DNA of 18,086 nucleotides from Pseudomonadota bacterium. GTDB lineage: Bacteria; Myxococcota_A; Polyangia; Polyangiales; Polyangiaceae. Under the pieces are notes generated by a model, which saw nothing but the letters and a program-made list of their open reading frames with translations, was not told the origin of the DNA and ran no database searches. Position numbers and translations under genes: made by a program. The stretch is taken from the NCBI GenBank assembly GCA_023418705.1, contig JAEZYZ010000082.1, forward strand, positions 1 through 18,086, read 5' to 3'. This document shows, one piece after another, positions 1-6,527 of the stretch (position 1 is its first letter; each line of letters opens with the position of its first letter).

Positions 1-689
1 GCGCCGCACGGCGCGCCGCGGCGCTGGCCGTCACGCTGAGCCTGCTGTTCAGACCGGGCGCCGCGAAAGCCGACGATCCGCCGGAGGGCCCTGCCCGCGA
101 GGCGCGCTTCGAGTGGGATTTCGAGCAGAAGAAGCTCTACGTCAGCGTCTCGTTCCGCGACGTGGTCGATCGAACCATCCGGCGCAAGCTCACCCGCGGC
201 CTGCCGACCACCATCGTGCTGACGGCGGCGGTGTACCGCGCCGGCTCGACCGAGCCGCTCTCCACCACGGCGCACACCTGCAAGATCACCTGGCACGTGT
301 GGGACGAGGTCTATCTCATCGAGGTGGTCCGCCCCGGTCACCACAGCAACGCTCCCAAACCGACGACCACCATCGAAGGCGTGCTCCGGCGCTGCGCCGA
401 GGTCCGCGACCTGCTCGCCGGCGATCAGACCCAGATCCCTCCCGGGACGGCGCTCTACCTGAAAGGGCAGGTCCAGGTGAACCCCGTCAGCCCGCAGGTG
501 CTGCAGAAGATCCGTCGCTGGCTCAGCCGCCCCTCGAGCACCAGCACGGCGGCCCCCGGCGACGCCTTGTTCAGCACGTTCACGGGCTTGTTTTTGCGGC
601 GCATCGGTGAGGCCGAGCGGGAGCTTCAGGTCACGACCCTACCCGTGGTGCCCGGGGTGAAGCCGCCCCCCGAGAAACGGAAACGCTAA
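1..689 (+). CDS. Exported protein of unknown function, 5' truncated (weakly DUF4390-like)
   Basis: The reading frame is open from base 3, so the true start lies outside the window. An internal ATG at 162 is in frame, but the upstream sequence in the same frame encodes a hydrophobic stretch (about bases 20-55) ending in a GAAKA-D signal-peptidase-I-like site, so the protein is probably secreted. The mature part has a beta-rich look, with the segments VSVSFRDVVD, RRKLTRGLPTTIVLTA, CKITWHVWDEVYLIEV and LFLRRIGEAERELQVTTLP. The order 'short beta strand, helix with RGLP, beta strands, Trp-rich strand, LFxxRxGEAE' loosely recalls DUF4390 exported proteins, but I cannot confirm that without a profile search. 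The stop (687-689) lies 2 nt before the ATG of the siroheme synthase gene, so the two are probably co-transcribed. No function is assigned. Confidence 0.75.
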   Translation, partial: AARRAAALAVTLSLLFRPGAAKADDPPEGPAREARFEWDFEQKKLYVSVSFRDVVDRTIRRKLTRGLPTTIVLTAAVYRAGSTEPLSTTAHTCKITWHVWDEVYLIEVVRPGHHSNAPKPTTTIEGVLRRCAEVRDLLAGDQTQIPPGTALYLKGQVQVNPVSPQVLQKIRRWLSRPSSTSTAAPGDALFSTFTGLFLRRIGEAERELQVTTLPVVPGVKPPPEKRKR

Positions 690-691
690 CG

Positions 692-1288
692 ATGACCGTC
701 TTTCCGATCGCTCTGAAGCTCGCCCGCACGCCCTGCCTGGTGGTTGGCGGCGGCGACGAAGCCGAGCTGCGCGCACAAAACCTGCTGCGCGCAGGCGCCC
801 TGGTCACCGTGGTCACGCCCTCGCCGTCCGCCGCGCTCCTGGCGCTCGAGGGCGAGGGGCGCATCACGCTGAAACGGCGGCCGTTCGAGGCCGGGGACCT
901 CGACGAGCCCCTGCTGATCGTGCTGGCCGACCTGGACGCCGAGCTCGCAGCGCAGATCGGCGCTCTGGCGCGGGCTCGGCGCCGGCTCTTTTGCGCCGTC
1001 GACCAGCCCGCGGACAACACCTACCTGCACATGTCGACGACCTGGGCGGGCAGCCTCGGCGTGGCCATCACCACCGGCGGCGCGGCGCCAGGGCTCGCGC
1101 GCAAGCTGCGGGAAGAGGTCGAGCGGGTGTTCGCCGCAGCCGGGCTCGGTCGGTTCGTCGAGCGGCTCGCCGAGCGGCGCCGGAGGACGCCGCCCGAACG
1201 GCGGCGCGCGGAGATGTCGCGCCTGGTCGCCGGGGTCAGGCTCACGGGAGCCCTGGAGCTGCCCGGCGTCGAGGATGATCAGGACTAG
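692..1288 (+). CDS. Siroheme synthase, precorrin-2 dehydrogenase/ferrochelatase domain only
   Basis: 198-aa protein matching the N-terminal half of CysG (also SirC/Met8p). It would oxidise precorrin-2 to sirohydrochlorin with NAD+ and possibly insert iron to give siroheme, the cofactor of sulfite and nitrite reductases, in the cytoplasm. The Rossmann NAD-binding motif is CLVVGGGDEAELRAQNLL (15-32). The catalytic aspartate equivalent to CysG D104 lies in CAVDQPADN (D104). The family signature appears as AITTGGAAPGLARKLREEVE (125-144). The position of CysG Ser128, which is phosphorylated in enterobacteria, is Thr here, and the usual (S/T)SP is AAP. There is no C-terminal uroporphyrinogen methyltransferase domain, so that activity must be encoded elsewhere. 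ATG at 692 is 2 nt after the upstream stop, suggesting coupling. It converges on the minus-strand gene ending at 1315. Confidence 0.88.
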   Translation: MTVFPIALKLARTPCLVVGGGDEAELRAQNLLRAGALVTVVTPSPSAALLALEGEGRITLKRRPFEAGDLDEPLLIVLADLDAELAAQIGALARARRRLFCAVDQPADNTYLHMSTTWAGSLGVAITTGGAAPGLARKLREEVERVFAAAGLGRFVERLAERRRRTPPERRRAEMSRLVAGVRLTGALELPGVEDDQD

Positions 1289-1314
1289 CGCCTGCGCCTC
1301 GCCTCGAACATCGC

Positions 1315-2082
1315 TCACTCGAACGTGGGCGCTCCGGGCGGTCCTGGGATCTTGTTCGGGGCCGGGTAGGTGGCCAGGATCGCGAGCGAATAGAAGGCGT
1401 ATTGGTGGGTGATGCTCTTCCAATCCGGCTTCGGCAGCGCCTTTTTGACGCACGCCGCGGACCGCCGCGCCTGCGGCCCCTTCCACTGGCCGCTGGCTCC
1501 GGGATAGACGTGCAGCCGCTTGGCGCGGAAGTCCACCGTGAGCACGTAGTTGACCGTGCCTTCTTTCGAGGTCTTCGGTGCGCAGTCGATGCTCTGATGG
1601 ATGGCCTTGGCGAGCGCTTCTTCGAAGAACGGCAAGGCGTCGCAGAGCTCGCCCTCCTGCCCCCGAGTGGTGGGCGAAGCGCTGCATTTGACGCGCTGAG
1701 CGGGACCGAGGGACACCTTCTCGTCGAGCTTCGCCGCGTCCGGGTTGGCGATGATCGCCGCTCCGGCTTCGACCACGCTCGGGACCTCGAGGGGGACCAC
1801 GCCCGCATCCGGAGCGCGTCCCTCGGCCGCGCTCGGCCGGCGCCACAGGTAGAGGGGAACGGCGAGCAGGATCAGACCCACCACCAGCGCCACCACCAGC
1901 TGAGCCCGCAGCGGACGGTCCCCGCCCCCTCCGTTGCCGACACCGAGCCGGCGCAAGCTCGGTTCGCTCGGAGCGGGAAACGAAGGTCGGGACGGTCCGG
2001 CCATGGTCGAATGCGAGTCGGCGGCAAGGCGACGGCGGGCGCCACCCGCGGCAAGCACCGTGCGAGTCGCACGGGCAGCCAC
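1315..2082 (-). CDS. Single-pass membrane protein of unknown function, downstream of the FHA kinase
   Basis: 255 aa if the GTG at 2082 is used, 7 nt after the kinase stop. An ATG at 2004 would give 229 aa and removes an odd Arg/Ala-rich leader, so the start is uncertain. A Ser/Pro/Gly-rich cytoplasmic segment precedes one transmembrane helix (about 60-79, QLVVALVVGLILLAVPLYLW). The rest should be periplasmic and contains four cysteines. Its last ~110 residues (FFEEALAKAIHQSIDC, then GTVNYVLTVDF, AACVKKALPKPDW) follow the pattern 'helix-Cys, G-V-beta strand, spacer, CV-AL' seen in AgmX/PglI-type C-terminal domains of myxobacterial proteins; this is a by-eye resemblance only. Position directly behind a kinase gene on the same strand suggests a shared transcript and perhaps a substrate or signalling partner, which is inference. 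Confidence 0.8.
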   Translation of the reverse strand: MAARATRTVLAAGGARRRLAADSHSTMAGPSRPSFPAPSEPSLRRLGVGNGGGGDRPLRAQLVVALVVGLILLAVPLYLWRRPSAAEGRAPDAGVVPLEVPSVVEAGAAIIANPDAAKLDEKVSLGPAQRVKCSASPTTRGQEGELCDALPFFEEALAKAIHQSIDCAPKTSKEGTVNYVLTVDFRAKRLHVYPGASGQWKGPQARRSAACVKKALPKPDWKSITHQYAFYSLAILATYPAPNKIPGPPGAPTFE

Positions 2083-2089
2083 TTTCGTA

Positions 2090-3784
2090 TCAATCGTCGA
2101 GCAGTGCTTCGATGGGCTGACCTGGCTCAGCGGTGGCGAGCGTCGCCGCCAGCTCGAGCGATTCCGGCATCAGTCCCTGCACCTGGGATACCACTTGTTC
2201 GACGACGTGTCGCGCCTCTTCACGGCTCGGTCCCGTCATGGCCACCGCGAACTTCAGCGGACCGACCCGGCCCGCCGTGACCGGCACGACGCTGAGCAAG
2301 AGCATTTCCGTCAGCTCCACCACCCGCTGCGCGGCGCGGCGCAGCGCGAGCATCTCCAAAATGGTCGGGCGGTCGCTCATGTGGCGATTGGGCCCGCGCA
2401 CGTGATAGCGCGCCACTGACAGCGGAACGTTGTCCCAATCGCAAAACGCCCGCTCGTCACGCAAGTTGATCAAGAACTTGTCGCGCAGCAAAAGTCCCGT
2501 GAGCCCATCGCGTCGCGACAGGTAGCTGGCCGCCCGCTGGTGGTGGGGGGATCCCGCGTGGAAGCTGACCAGCTTGATGCGGCATTCGCCGAGCTGCACC
2601 TCGCCGCCGTGCAGCATCGTGACGCTCTTTTTGCGCTCGAAGCTGTGATCGGCGTAGGTCCCGTTGGTGCTGCCCGCGTCTTCGATCACCCACGAGCCGG
2701 ACTGCCAGCGGGCCACCGCGTGCGCCCCGGAGACGGTGGCCTCGGGAATGACGATGTCCTGCCCGCTGCGCCGCCCGATGGTCATCAGCGGCTTGTCGAG
2801 CGAATACAGCTGGCCCGCGATTTCCGCCGAGTTGGTGGCGAAGGTGACCAAGAGCGCCTGCGCCCCCGGCACGAAGGCGAGCGAGATCGACCGCCCGAGG
2901 GGCGCGCCCGGCGCGAGGCGATCGCGCGGCATCTGCATTTGGCTGGTCGTCAACGCGGAGGGGTTGAAAAACCTGAGGTGGCGCGCCTGGGGACGCAGGG
3001 CGGCGTCCTCCGACAGGCAGCGGTAGATCTGCTTGACCTCGTCCACGCTGAGGCCCGCGGGGACGTCGAACATGATCTGCGAGCGCATCGGCTTCGAGCG
3101 CGGGCGATAGCCGGGCTCGGGGACGCGGCACGTCCACATCTCCCAAAGCGTGAGCCCGAGCGCGTACATGTCGTCTTCCGGACTGGCACCTCCCGAGCGC
3201 AAGCGCTCGGGCGCCATGTAGTTGGGCGTGCCGCCGTCCGGGGGCGCACCGGGGCGACGCGCGCTGAGGCGCGCGCGTTCTTGGGCGAAGCCGAAGTCGA
3301 GGATGATGGCCCGATCATTGGTGACCATCACGTTGCCCGGCTTCAAATCACCGTGAACGAGCCCCTGCGCGTGAATGGCAGCCAACCCCGCGCTGGTCTC
3401 GCTCGCGATTTTTCGAAATTCATCGGCACTGTAGCCACCCTGGGCCTTGCGCCGCCGGATGTGCGTGTGCAGCGTCTGCCCCGCGATGTGTTCCATCACG
3501 AGGATGGGGCCCCAAGGGCTCGGCGCGAGATCGTGCACGCGGCAGACGTTCGGGTGGCTGACGGAGCGCGCGAGCAAGAGCTCTTGCCGCAACGCCTCGT
3601 CATCGCCGGGCATGCGCGACTCTTCCCGGACGACCTTCAGCGCGACGGGCTGCTGGGTGCTGCGATCGTAGGCCAGAAAGACCTCACCCATGCCCCCCTT
3701 TCCGAGACTTTGCCGGATCTCGTAGCGGTCGTTGACGACCGTCCCCTGGGCGAGCGGGGCCTGGGATCGACTGGGCTGTACCAT
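2090..3784 (-). CDS. Ser/Thr protein kinase with FHA domain and degenerate GGDEF-like C-terminus
   Basis: 564-aa cytoplasmic protein with no transmembrane segment. The Hanks-type kinase domain (about 21-270) has the Gly loop GKGGMGEV (29-36 region), Lys50 in VALK, catalytic HGDLKPGN (144-151), DFG (163-165) and GTPNYMAPE (185-193). All catalytic residues are present, but the loop is HGD rather than HRD, so it is a non-RD kinase. An FHA phosphopeptide-binding domain follows (about 325-405), with TIGRRSGQDIVI, VSGAHA and STNGTY. From 423 the sequence restarts with SRRDGLTGLLLRDKF, the classic beginning of a GGDEF domain (D-LTGL-NR-F). At the place of the GGDEF motif it reads GRVGPLKFAVAM, so cyclase activity is not expected. 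The protein stops at EALLDD, where GGDEF domains usually continue with AD-ALY-AK. ATG at 3784 has no clear Shine-Dalgarno. The FHA may read autophosphorylated kinase or a partner. Confidence 0.93.
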   Translation of the reverse strand: MVQPSRSQAPLAQGTVVNDRYEIRQSLGKGGMGEVFLAYDRSTQQPVALKVVREESRMPGDDEALRQELLLARSVSHPNVCRVHDLAPSPWGPILVMEHIAGQTLHTHIRRRKAQGGYSADEFRKIASETSAGLAAIHAQGLVHGDLKPGNVMVTNDRAIILDFGFAQERARLSARRPGAPPDGGTPNYMAPERLRSGGASPEDDMYALGLTLWEMWTCRVPEPGYRPRSKPMRSQIMFDVPAGLSVDEVKQIYRCLSEDAALRPQARHLRFFNPSALTTSQMQMPRDRLAPGAPLGRSISLAFVPGAQALLVTFATNSAEIAGQLYSLDKPLMTIGRRSGQDIVIPEATVSGAHAVARWQSGSWVIEDAGSTNGTYADHSFERKKSVTMLHGGEVQLGECRIKLVSFHAGSPHHQRAASYLSRRDGLTGLLLRDKFLINLRDERAFCDWDNVPLSVARYHVRGPNRHMSDRPTILEMLALRRAAQRVVELTEMLLLSVVPVTAGRVGPLKFAVAMTGPSREEARHVVEQVVSQVQGLMPESLELAATLATAEPGQPIEALLDD

Positions 3785-3964
3785 GGCCGGTTGCGGCGGC
3801 TCGGCTTTTGGAACCGCCGGGCAAGTCTACCCGAGCCGCGCCGATGAACGCCCGCGTTTTTTCTCCAGCGGCGCCCCTAGGATGGCAGGGAAATCTCGAA
3901 AGATATTCGGCCCTCCCGCGCCTCTCGCCGTGGGGAGCCGGAGGACGGCACCGAGCGCCATCGC

Positions 3965-3985
3965 AAAAAAGCAGCGCTACCCGCT
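3965..3985 (-). terminator. Weak terminator-like hairpin at the sppA stop codon
   Basis: Read on the minus strand, a 4-bp AGCG/CGCT stem with a 5-nt loop spans the sppA stop region and is followed after GC by six T residues. The stem is short, so this may be only a pause site. It would separate sppA from the kinase gene, which starts 192 nt further on. Confidence 0.25.
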
Positions 3986-5701
3986 CAAATCCTCGACGAC
4001 GGCGGACCACCGCCAGACCGGCTCGGAGCTGGCCGTCAACCCGAGCAGAGCCGGCTCGAGGAGGCTCTTGGGGGCCTGCTCGGCCAGGGCAGCGACCCAG
4101 CGCGGCAGGGGCGCCGAGGGGGGGCCGACCCGGCGAGGTGTGATGAGCCGGGGCGCCAACCGCTCGGCGCCCGGGCCGAGCTCGAGCCGCACCTCCCGAA
4201 GCGCCTGGTCGAAGCCGCCGAGGACGTCGACGAGCCCATGCTCGAGCGCGTGGGCGCCGCTCCAGACCCGACCCTGGGCCAGCGCTGCGATGTCGGACGC
4301 TTGCCGGCGTCGCCCCTCGGCCACGACCTGAACGAACGCGGCATACAGCTCCGCCATCTGCGCTTCGAGGTCGCGGCGCTCGTCCTCGGCCAAGCCCCGC
4401 ATACCGCTGAACATGTCGGCGCGGTTGCCGCGCTTGACCACCTCCACGGCGACACCAGCTCGCTCGAGCAACGGGCCGAGCACGGCGCGCGCCGAGACCA
4501 CACCGATGGAGCCGGTGACGGTGGTCGGCTGAGCGACGATACGGCCCGCCCCGACCGCGATCATGTAGCCGCCGCTGGCGGCCGCGTCCCCCATCTGCGC
4601 GACGACCGGCTTCTTGGCGGCGAGCTTGCGCACCGCGTGCAGGATTCGATCCGACGCCAGCGCCGAGCCGCCCCGTGAATCGATGCTGACGATCACGCCC
4701 TTGATCCGCGGATCGTCGGCTGCAGCCTGCAGCGCCTGCCGGACTTCGCGATCGACCGCCATGGGCAACAGGCCCATCCGCCTGGACGTGATGGGTCCCC
4801 GCACCTGCACCACCCCGATGCAGTCCGGCCGCCGCAGCGGAACGAGCCCCCAAGAGCGACGCGCGCGGTAGACGCGCGCGCTGCGCCGCGACCCAGAGGA
4901 CGCCTGCCGTCCCGCGCCGTCCAACCACTCGTCGAGCTCGTCATCGTAGGCCACCGCGTCGACGATCTTTTCGCGAAGGGCGGCAGCCGCCGTCCAGGGC
5001 GCCCGGTCGATCCAGCCTTGCACCCGGCCGGGCTCGACGCCCCGTCCCGTCGCCAGAGCCTGCTCGAGCTCCTGCGCTGCGACATCGAGCAGCGCCTCGA
5101 GCTGCTCGCGCTGGGCGTCGCTCATCCGAGGCCGCACCAAGGTTTCGCCCGCCGTCTTGTAGCGGCCCTGGGCGAACACCTCGGCCTGGACGCCGAGGCG
5201 CTCGAGCAGCGGCGCCATGTACCTGAGCGTGACGGCAAAGCCGAGCGGCGCCAGAAACGACTCGGGGCCGGCGATCAGCGCGTCGCCAACCGAGCCGACC
5301 AGGACCTCCCGAGTCCCGCCGCCGTCCGGCAGGTGCACCACGACGCGCTTGCCTTGACGGCGAAAGTCACGGAGCAGCTCGCGCAGTGACGTCGCCGTCG
5401 CGCTCCCTGCGCGCAGGTGCACGAGCGTCACCAATAGGCCCCTTACGGCCGGATCCCGGCCGGCGAGCTCCAACGTGCGCCCGAGCTCATGCAGGGACAC
5501 GGCCTCCGGTCCGCTGCGCCGAAACCAGCGGCGACGCGCGGGCGCGATGTCGACCACCGCCCCGTCGATCCGAAGCTCGATCCAACCGGTCGGCCCCGCG
5601 GCGCGCCGCCGCCTCCAGGCGATCCACGGCAGAAACAAGAGGACCAGGACGTTCCTGCAGAGCGTCATCAAAAACCGCATGGCTGAACCGACGGCCATCA
5701 T
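3977..5701 (-). CDS. sppA: Signal peptide peptidase SppA, 67K (double-domain) type
   Basis: 574-aa membrane-anchored serine protease that degrades cleaved signal peptides in or near the inner membrane. An N-terminal hydrophobic anchor (about 8-29) is followed by an Arg-rich stop. The protein has two ClpP-like domains, as in the E. coli 67-kDa SppA rather than the short archaeal/Bacillus type. The general-base lysine is Lys182 in the N-terminal domain (GRYKTAGE), and the nucleophile is Ser376 in the C-terminal domain (GDAAASGGYMIA), the split Ser/Lys dyad of this family. Other landmarks are IKGVIVSIDSRGG (333-345) and TTVTGSIGVVS. Two adjacent ATGs (5699-5701, 5696-5698) and a third at codon 8 are possible starts, and no strong Shine-Dalgarno is visible. 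The leader holds a GGGGCCCC palindrome and a 14-bp tandem repeat. It is followed on the same strand, after 192 nt, by the kinase. Confidence 0.95.
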   Translation of the reverse strand: MMAVGSAMRFLMTLCRNVLVLLFLPWIAWRRRRAAGPTGWIELRIDGAVVDIAPARRRWFRRSGPEAVSLHELGRTLELAGRDPAVRGLLVTLVHLRAGSATATSLRELLRDFRRQGKRVVVHLPDGGGTREVLVGSVGDALIAGPESFLAPLGFAVTLRYMAPLLERLGVQAEVFAQGRYKTAGETLVRPRMSDAQREQLEALLDVAAQELEQALATGRGVEPGRVQGWIDRAPWTAAAALREKIVDAVAYDDELDEWLDGAGRQASSGSRRSARVYRARRSWGLVPLRRPDCIGVVQVRGPITSRRMGLLPMAVDREVRQALQAAADDPRIKGVIVSIDSRGGSALASDRILHAVRKLAAKKPVVAQMGDAAASGGYMIAVGAGRIVAQPTTVTGSIGVVSARAVLGPLLERAGVAVEVVKRGNRADMFSGMRGLAEDERRDLEAQMAELYAAFVQVVAEGRRRQASDIAALAQGRVWSGAHALEHGLVDVLGGFDQALREVRLELGPGAERLAPRLITPRRVGPPSAPLPRWVAALAEQAPKSLLEPALLGLTASSEPVWRWSAVVEDLSG

Positions 5702-5742
5702 AAGTCAGAGGGGCCCCATTCGCGGGCGGGGGCGAGGCGAAA

Positions 5743-5770
5743 CCCAAATCGACCTCCCCAAATCGACCTC
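5743..5770. repeat. 14-bp perfect tandem direct repeat upstream of sppA
   Basis: The unit CCCAAATCGACCTC occurs at 5743-5756 and again immediately at 5757-5770 with no mismatch. It lies 42-69 nt upstream of the sppA start codon on the minus strand, a plausible operator or activator position. A simple slippage duplication is equally possible. Confidence 0.8.
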
Positions 5771-5902
5771 ATCGAGACCAGCGGCTTGCGGCGCGAGCCG
5801 TTCGCACCGAGACCCGACGCGGGGTTGACTGTGGAGGCTCGAGACCCATCCTCTTCTCTTACTTTCACCCCGAGAGCGGGGCTCTAGATCGTCTCATTTT
5901 CC

Positions 5903-5937
5903 GCGACAAACGGTTGGCGCTGCAAACCGTTCGTCGC
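5903..5937. repeat. Inverted repeat with 13-bp arms and 9-nt spacer
   Basis: The arm GCGACAAACGGTT (5903-5915) pairs with AACCGTTCGTCGC (5925-5937) at 12 of 13 positions, around a 9-nt centre. Arm-to-arm spacing is 22 bp, two helical turns. No T-run follows on either strand, so it looks more like a protein-binding dyad or an RNA stem-loop than an intrinsic terminator. Confidence 0.7.
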
Positions 5938-6086
5938 TCTAGCCGGGCCGAGCGCGGCGTGAGGCCGAGTGGCCATCGGTCGCAAGGTCTAACCCGCGGC
6001 GCCGAGCGCCGGTGCTGCTCCCAAGTCCCAAAGCTCGCCTGCACGCGCGAACCGTTGCGGACGGAACACGGCCGTTCGCTGCGCTC

Positions 6087-6117
6087 AAAAAAACGACTCG
6101 CCCCCCCCGGCGCGAGT
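6087..6117 (-). terminator. Terminator-like hairpin followed by seven T residues (minus strand)
   Basis: On the minus strand ACTCGC (6117-6112) pairs with GCGAGT (6101-6096) across a GC-rich 10-nt loop. After CG it is followed by seven T residues (6093-6087), the layout of a Rho-independent terminator. The minus-strand transcript it would end is not obvious. The nearest upstream minus-strand gene ends at 6528, so transcripts would have to cross the plus-strand lipoprotein gene first. Confidence 0.35.
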
Positions 6118-6174
6118 TCTGAAAACCGTCGCGCGTTTCGACTAGCGATTTGATGGAAGGTTTGCTAGATTAGT

Positions 6175-6411
6175 ATGGTGAGGATAAAAGCTTTCAATGC
6201 GCTCCTTCTGCCGATATTGCTCGGCTTGGTCGCATGCGGAAGCCAGGTCACTCAAGCTCCCGTTCGGCCGCCGCCGAGCGTCGAAGAAAAGCCTCAGGCG
6301 AACGAAGCGGGGCCGCATCGCGCGCCCCCGCCCACGCTCGTCGCACCTCCGCCAGCGTATGGCAACAAGGTGGTGATGGCTCGCGGCGTCGGGATGACCT
6401 CGGTGCACTGA
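6175..6411 (+). CDS. Small proline-rich lipoprotein, function unknown
   Basis: 78 aa. The N-terminus has the full layout of a lipoprotein signal: basic MVRIK, a hydrophobic core (NALLLPILLGL) and the lipobox LVAC with Cys21 followed by GS. The mature chain is about 57 residues, rich in Pro (VRPPP, APPPT, VAPPPAYGNKVV), with no recognisable fold; it could be a cell-wall spacer or a small envelope factor. A second possible start, GTG at 6178, is the next codon. No proper Shine-Dalgarno is present; AAGG sits about 14 nt upstream. A TAGATT hexamer ends 3 nt before the ATG, so a leaderless or near-leaderless transcript is possible. Third-position GC is lower at the 5' end than in neighbouring genes. 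It converges on the minus-strand lipoprotein gene ending at 6528. That the reading frame is real rests mainly on the signal and lipobox. Confidence 0.65.
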   Translation: MVRIKAFNALLLPILLGLVACGSQVTQAPVRPPPSVEEKPQANEAGPHRAPPPTLVAPPPAYGNKVVMARGVGMTSVH

Positions 6412-6452
6412 AGCTTTCGCTGCGAGCAGGACCGGCGCATCGGCTGCGTAGG

Positions 6453-6468
6453 CGGCTCGAGCGAGCCG
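6453..6468. terminator. GC hairpin between two convergent genes
   Basis: CGGCTC (6453-6458) and GAGCCG (6463-6468) form a perfect 6-bp stem around a 4-nt loop. It lies in the 116-bp gap between the converging genes ending at 6411 and 6528. No U-tract follows on either strand, so a terminator role is only suggested by position. Confidence 0.25.
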
Positions 6469-6527
6469 TCCAGCAAGGCAGCACCGGGCTGCGCGCGGCG
6501 CCTAACCGGGGCCTGGTGTTCCGGAGG

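Larger units (their letters stand above)
5702..6174. other. 473-bp gene-poor intergenic region with repeats and hairpins
   Basis: No convincing coding sequence was found on either strand; the short open frames here lack family features. It separates sppA (minus) from the small lipoprotein gene (plus), so it should hold both promoters. It contains an 8-bp GGGGCCCC palindrome (5710-5717), a perfect 14-bp tandem repeat (5743-5770), a C4G/CG4 hairpin (5868-5881), a long inverted repeat (5903-5937) and a minus-strand terminator-like hairpin (6087-6117). It is locally richer in A/T than the flanking genes. A small RNA is possible, but nothing identifies one. Confidence 0.6.

Noticed and set aside
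686..1846. 386-codon minus-strand open frame covering siroheme synthase
   Set aside because: It is antisense to a recognisable enzyme and out of frame with the 1315-2082 gene; composition is typical of a shadow frame.
2060..2092. Frameshift that would extend the kinase GGDEF-like domain into the next gene
   Set aside because: The alternative frames after the kinase stop do not encode the expected AD-ALY-AK ending, so the stop looks genuine.
5868..5885. CCCCG/CGGGG hairpin as a terminator
   Set aside because: A 5-bp stem with no following T-run on either strand; it also has competing alternative pairings.
5914..6153. Possible 79-aa protein in the gene-poor region
   Set aside because: It would start with TTG inside the inverted repeat, has no ribosome site, and its product is basic and featureless.
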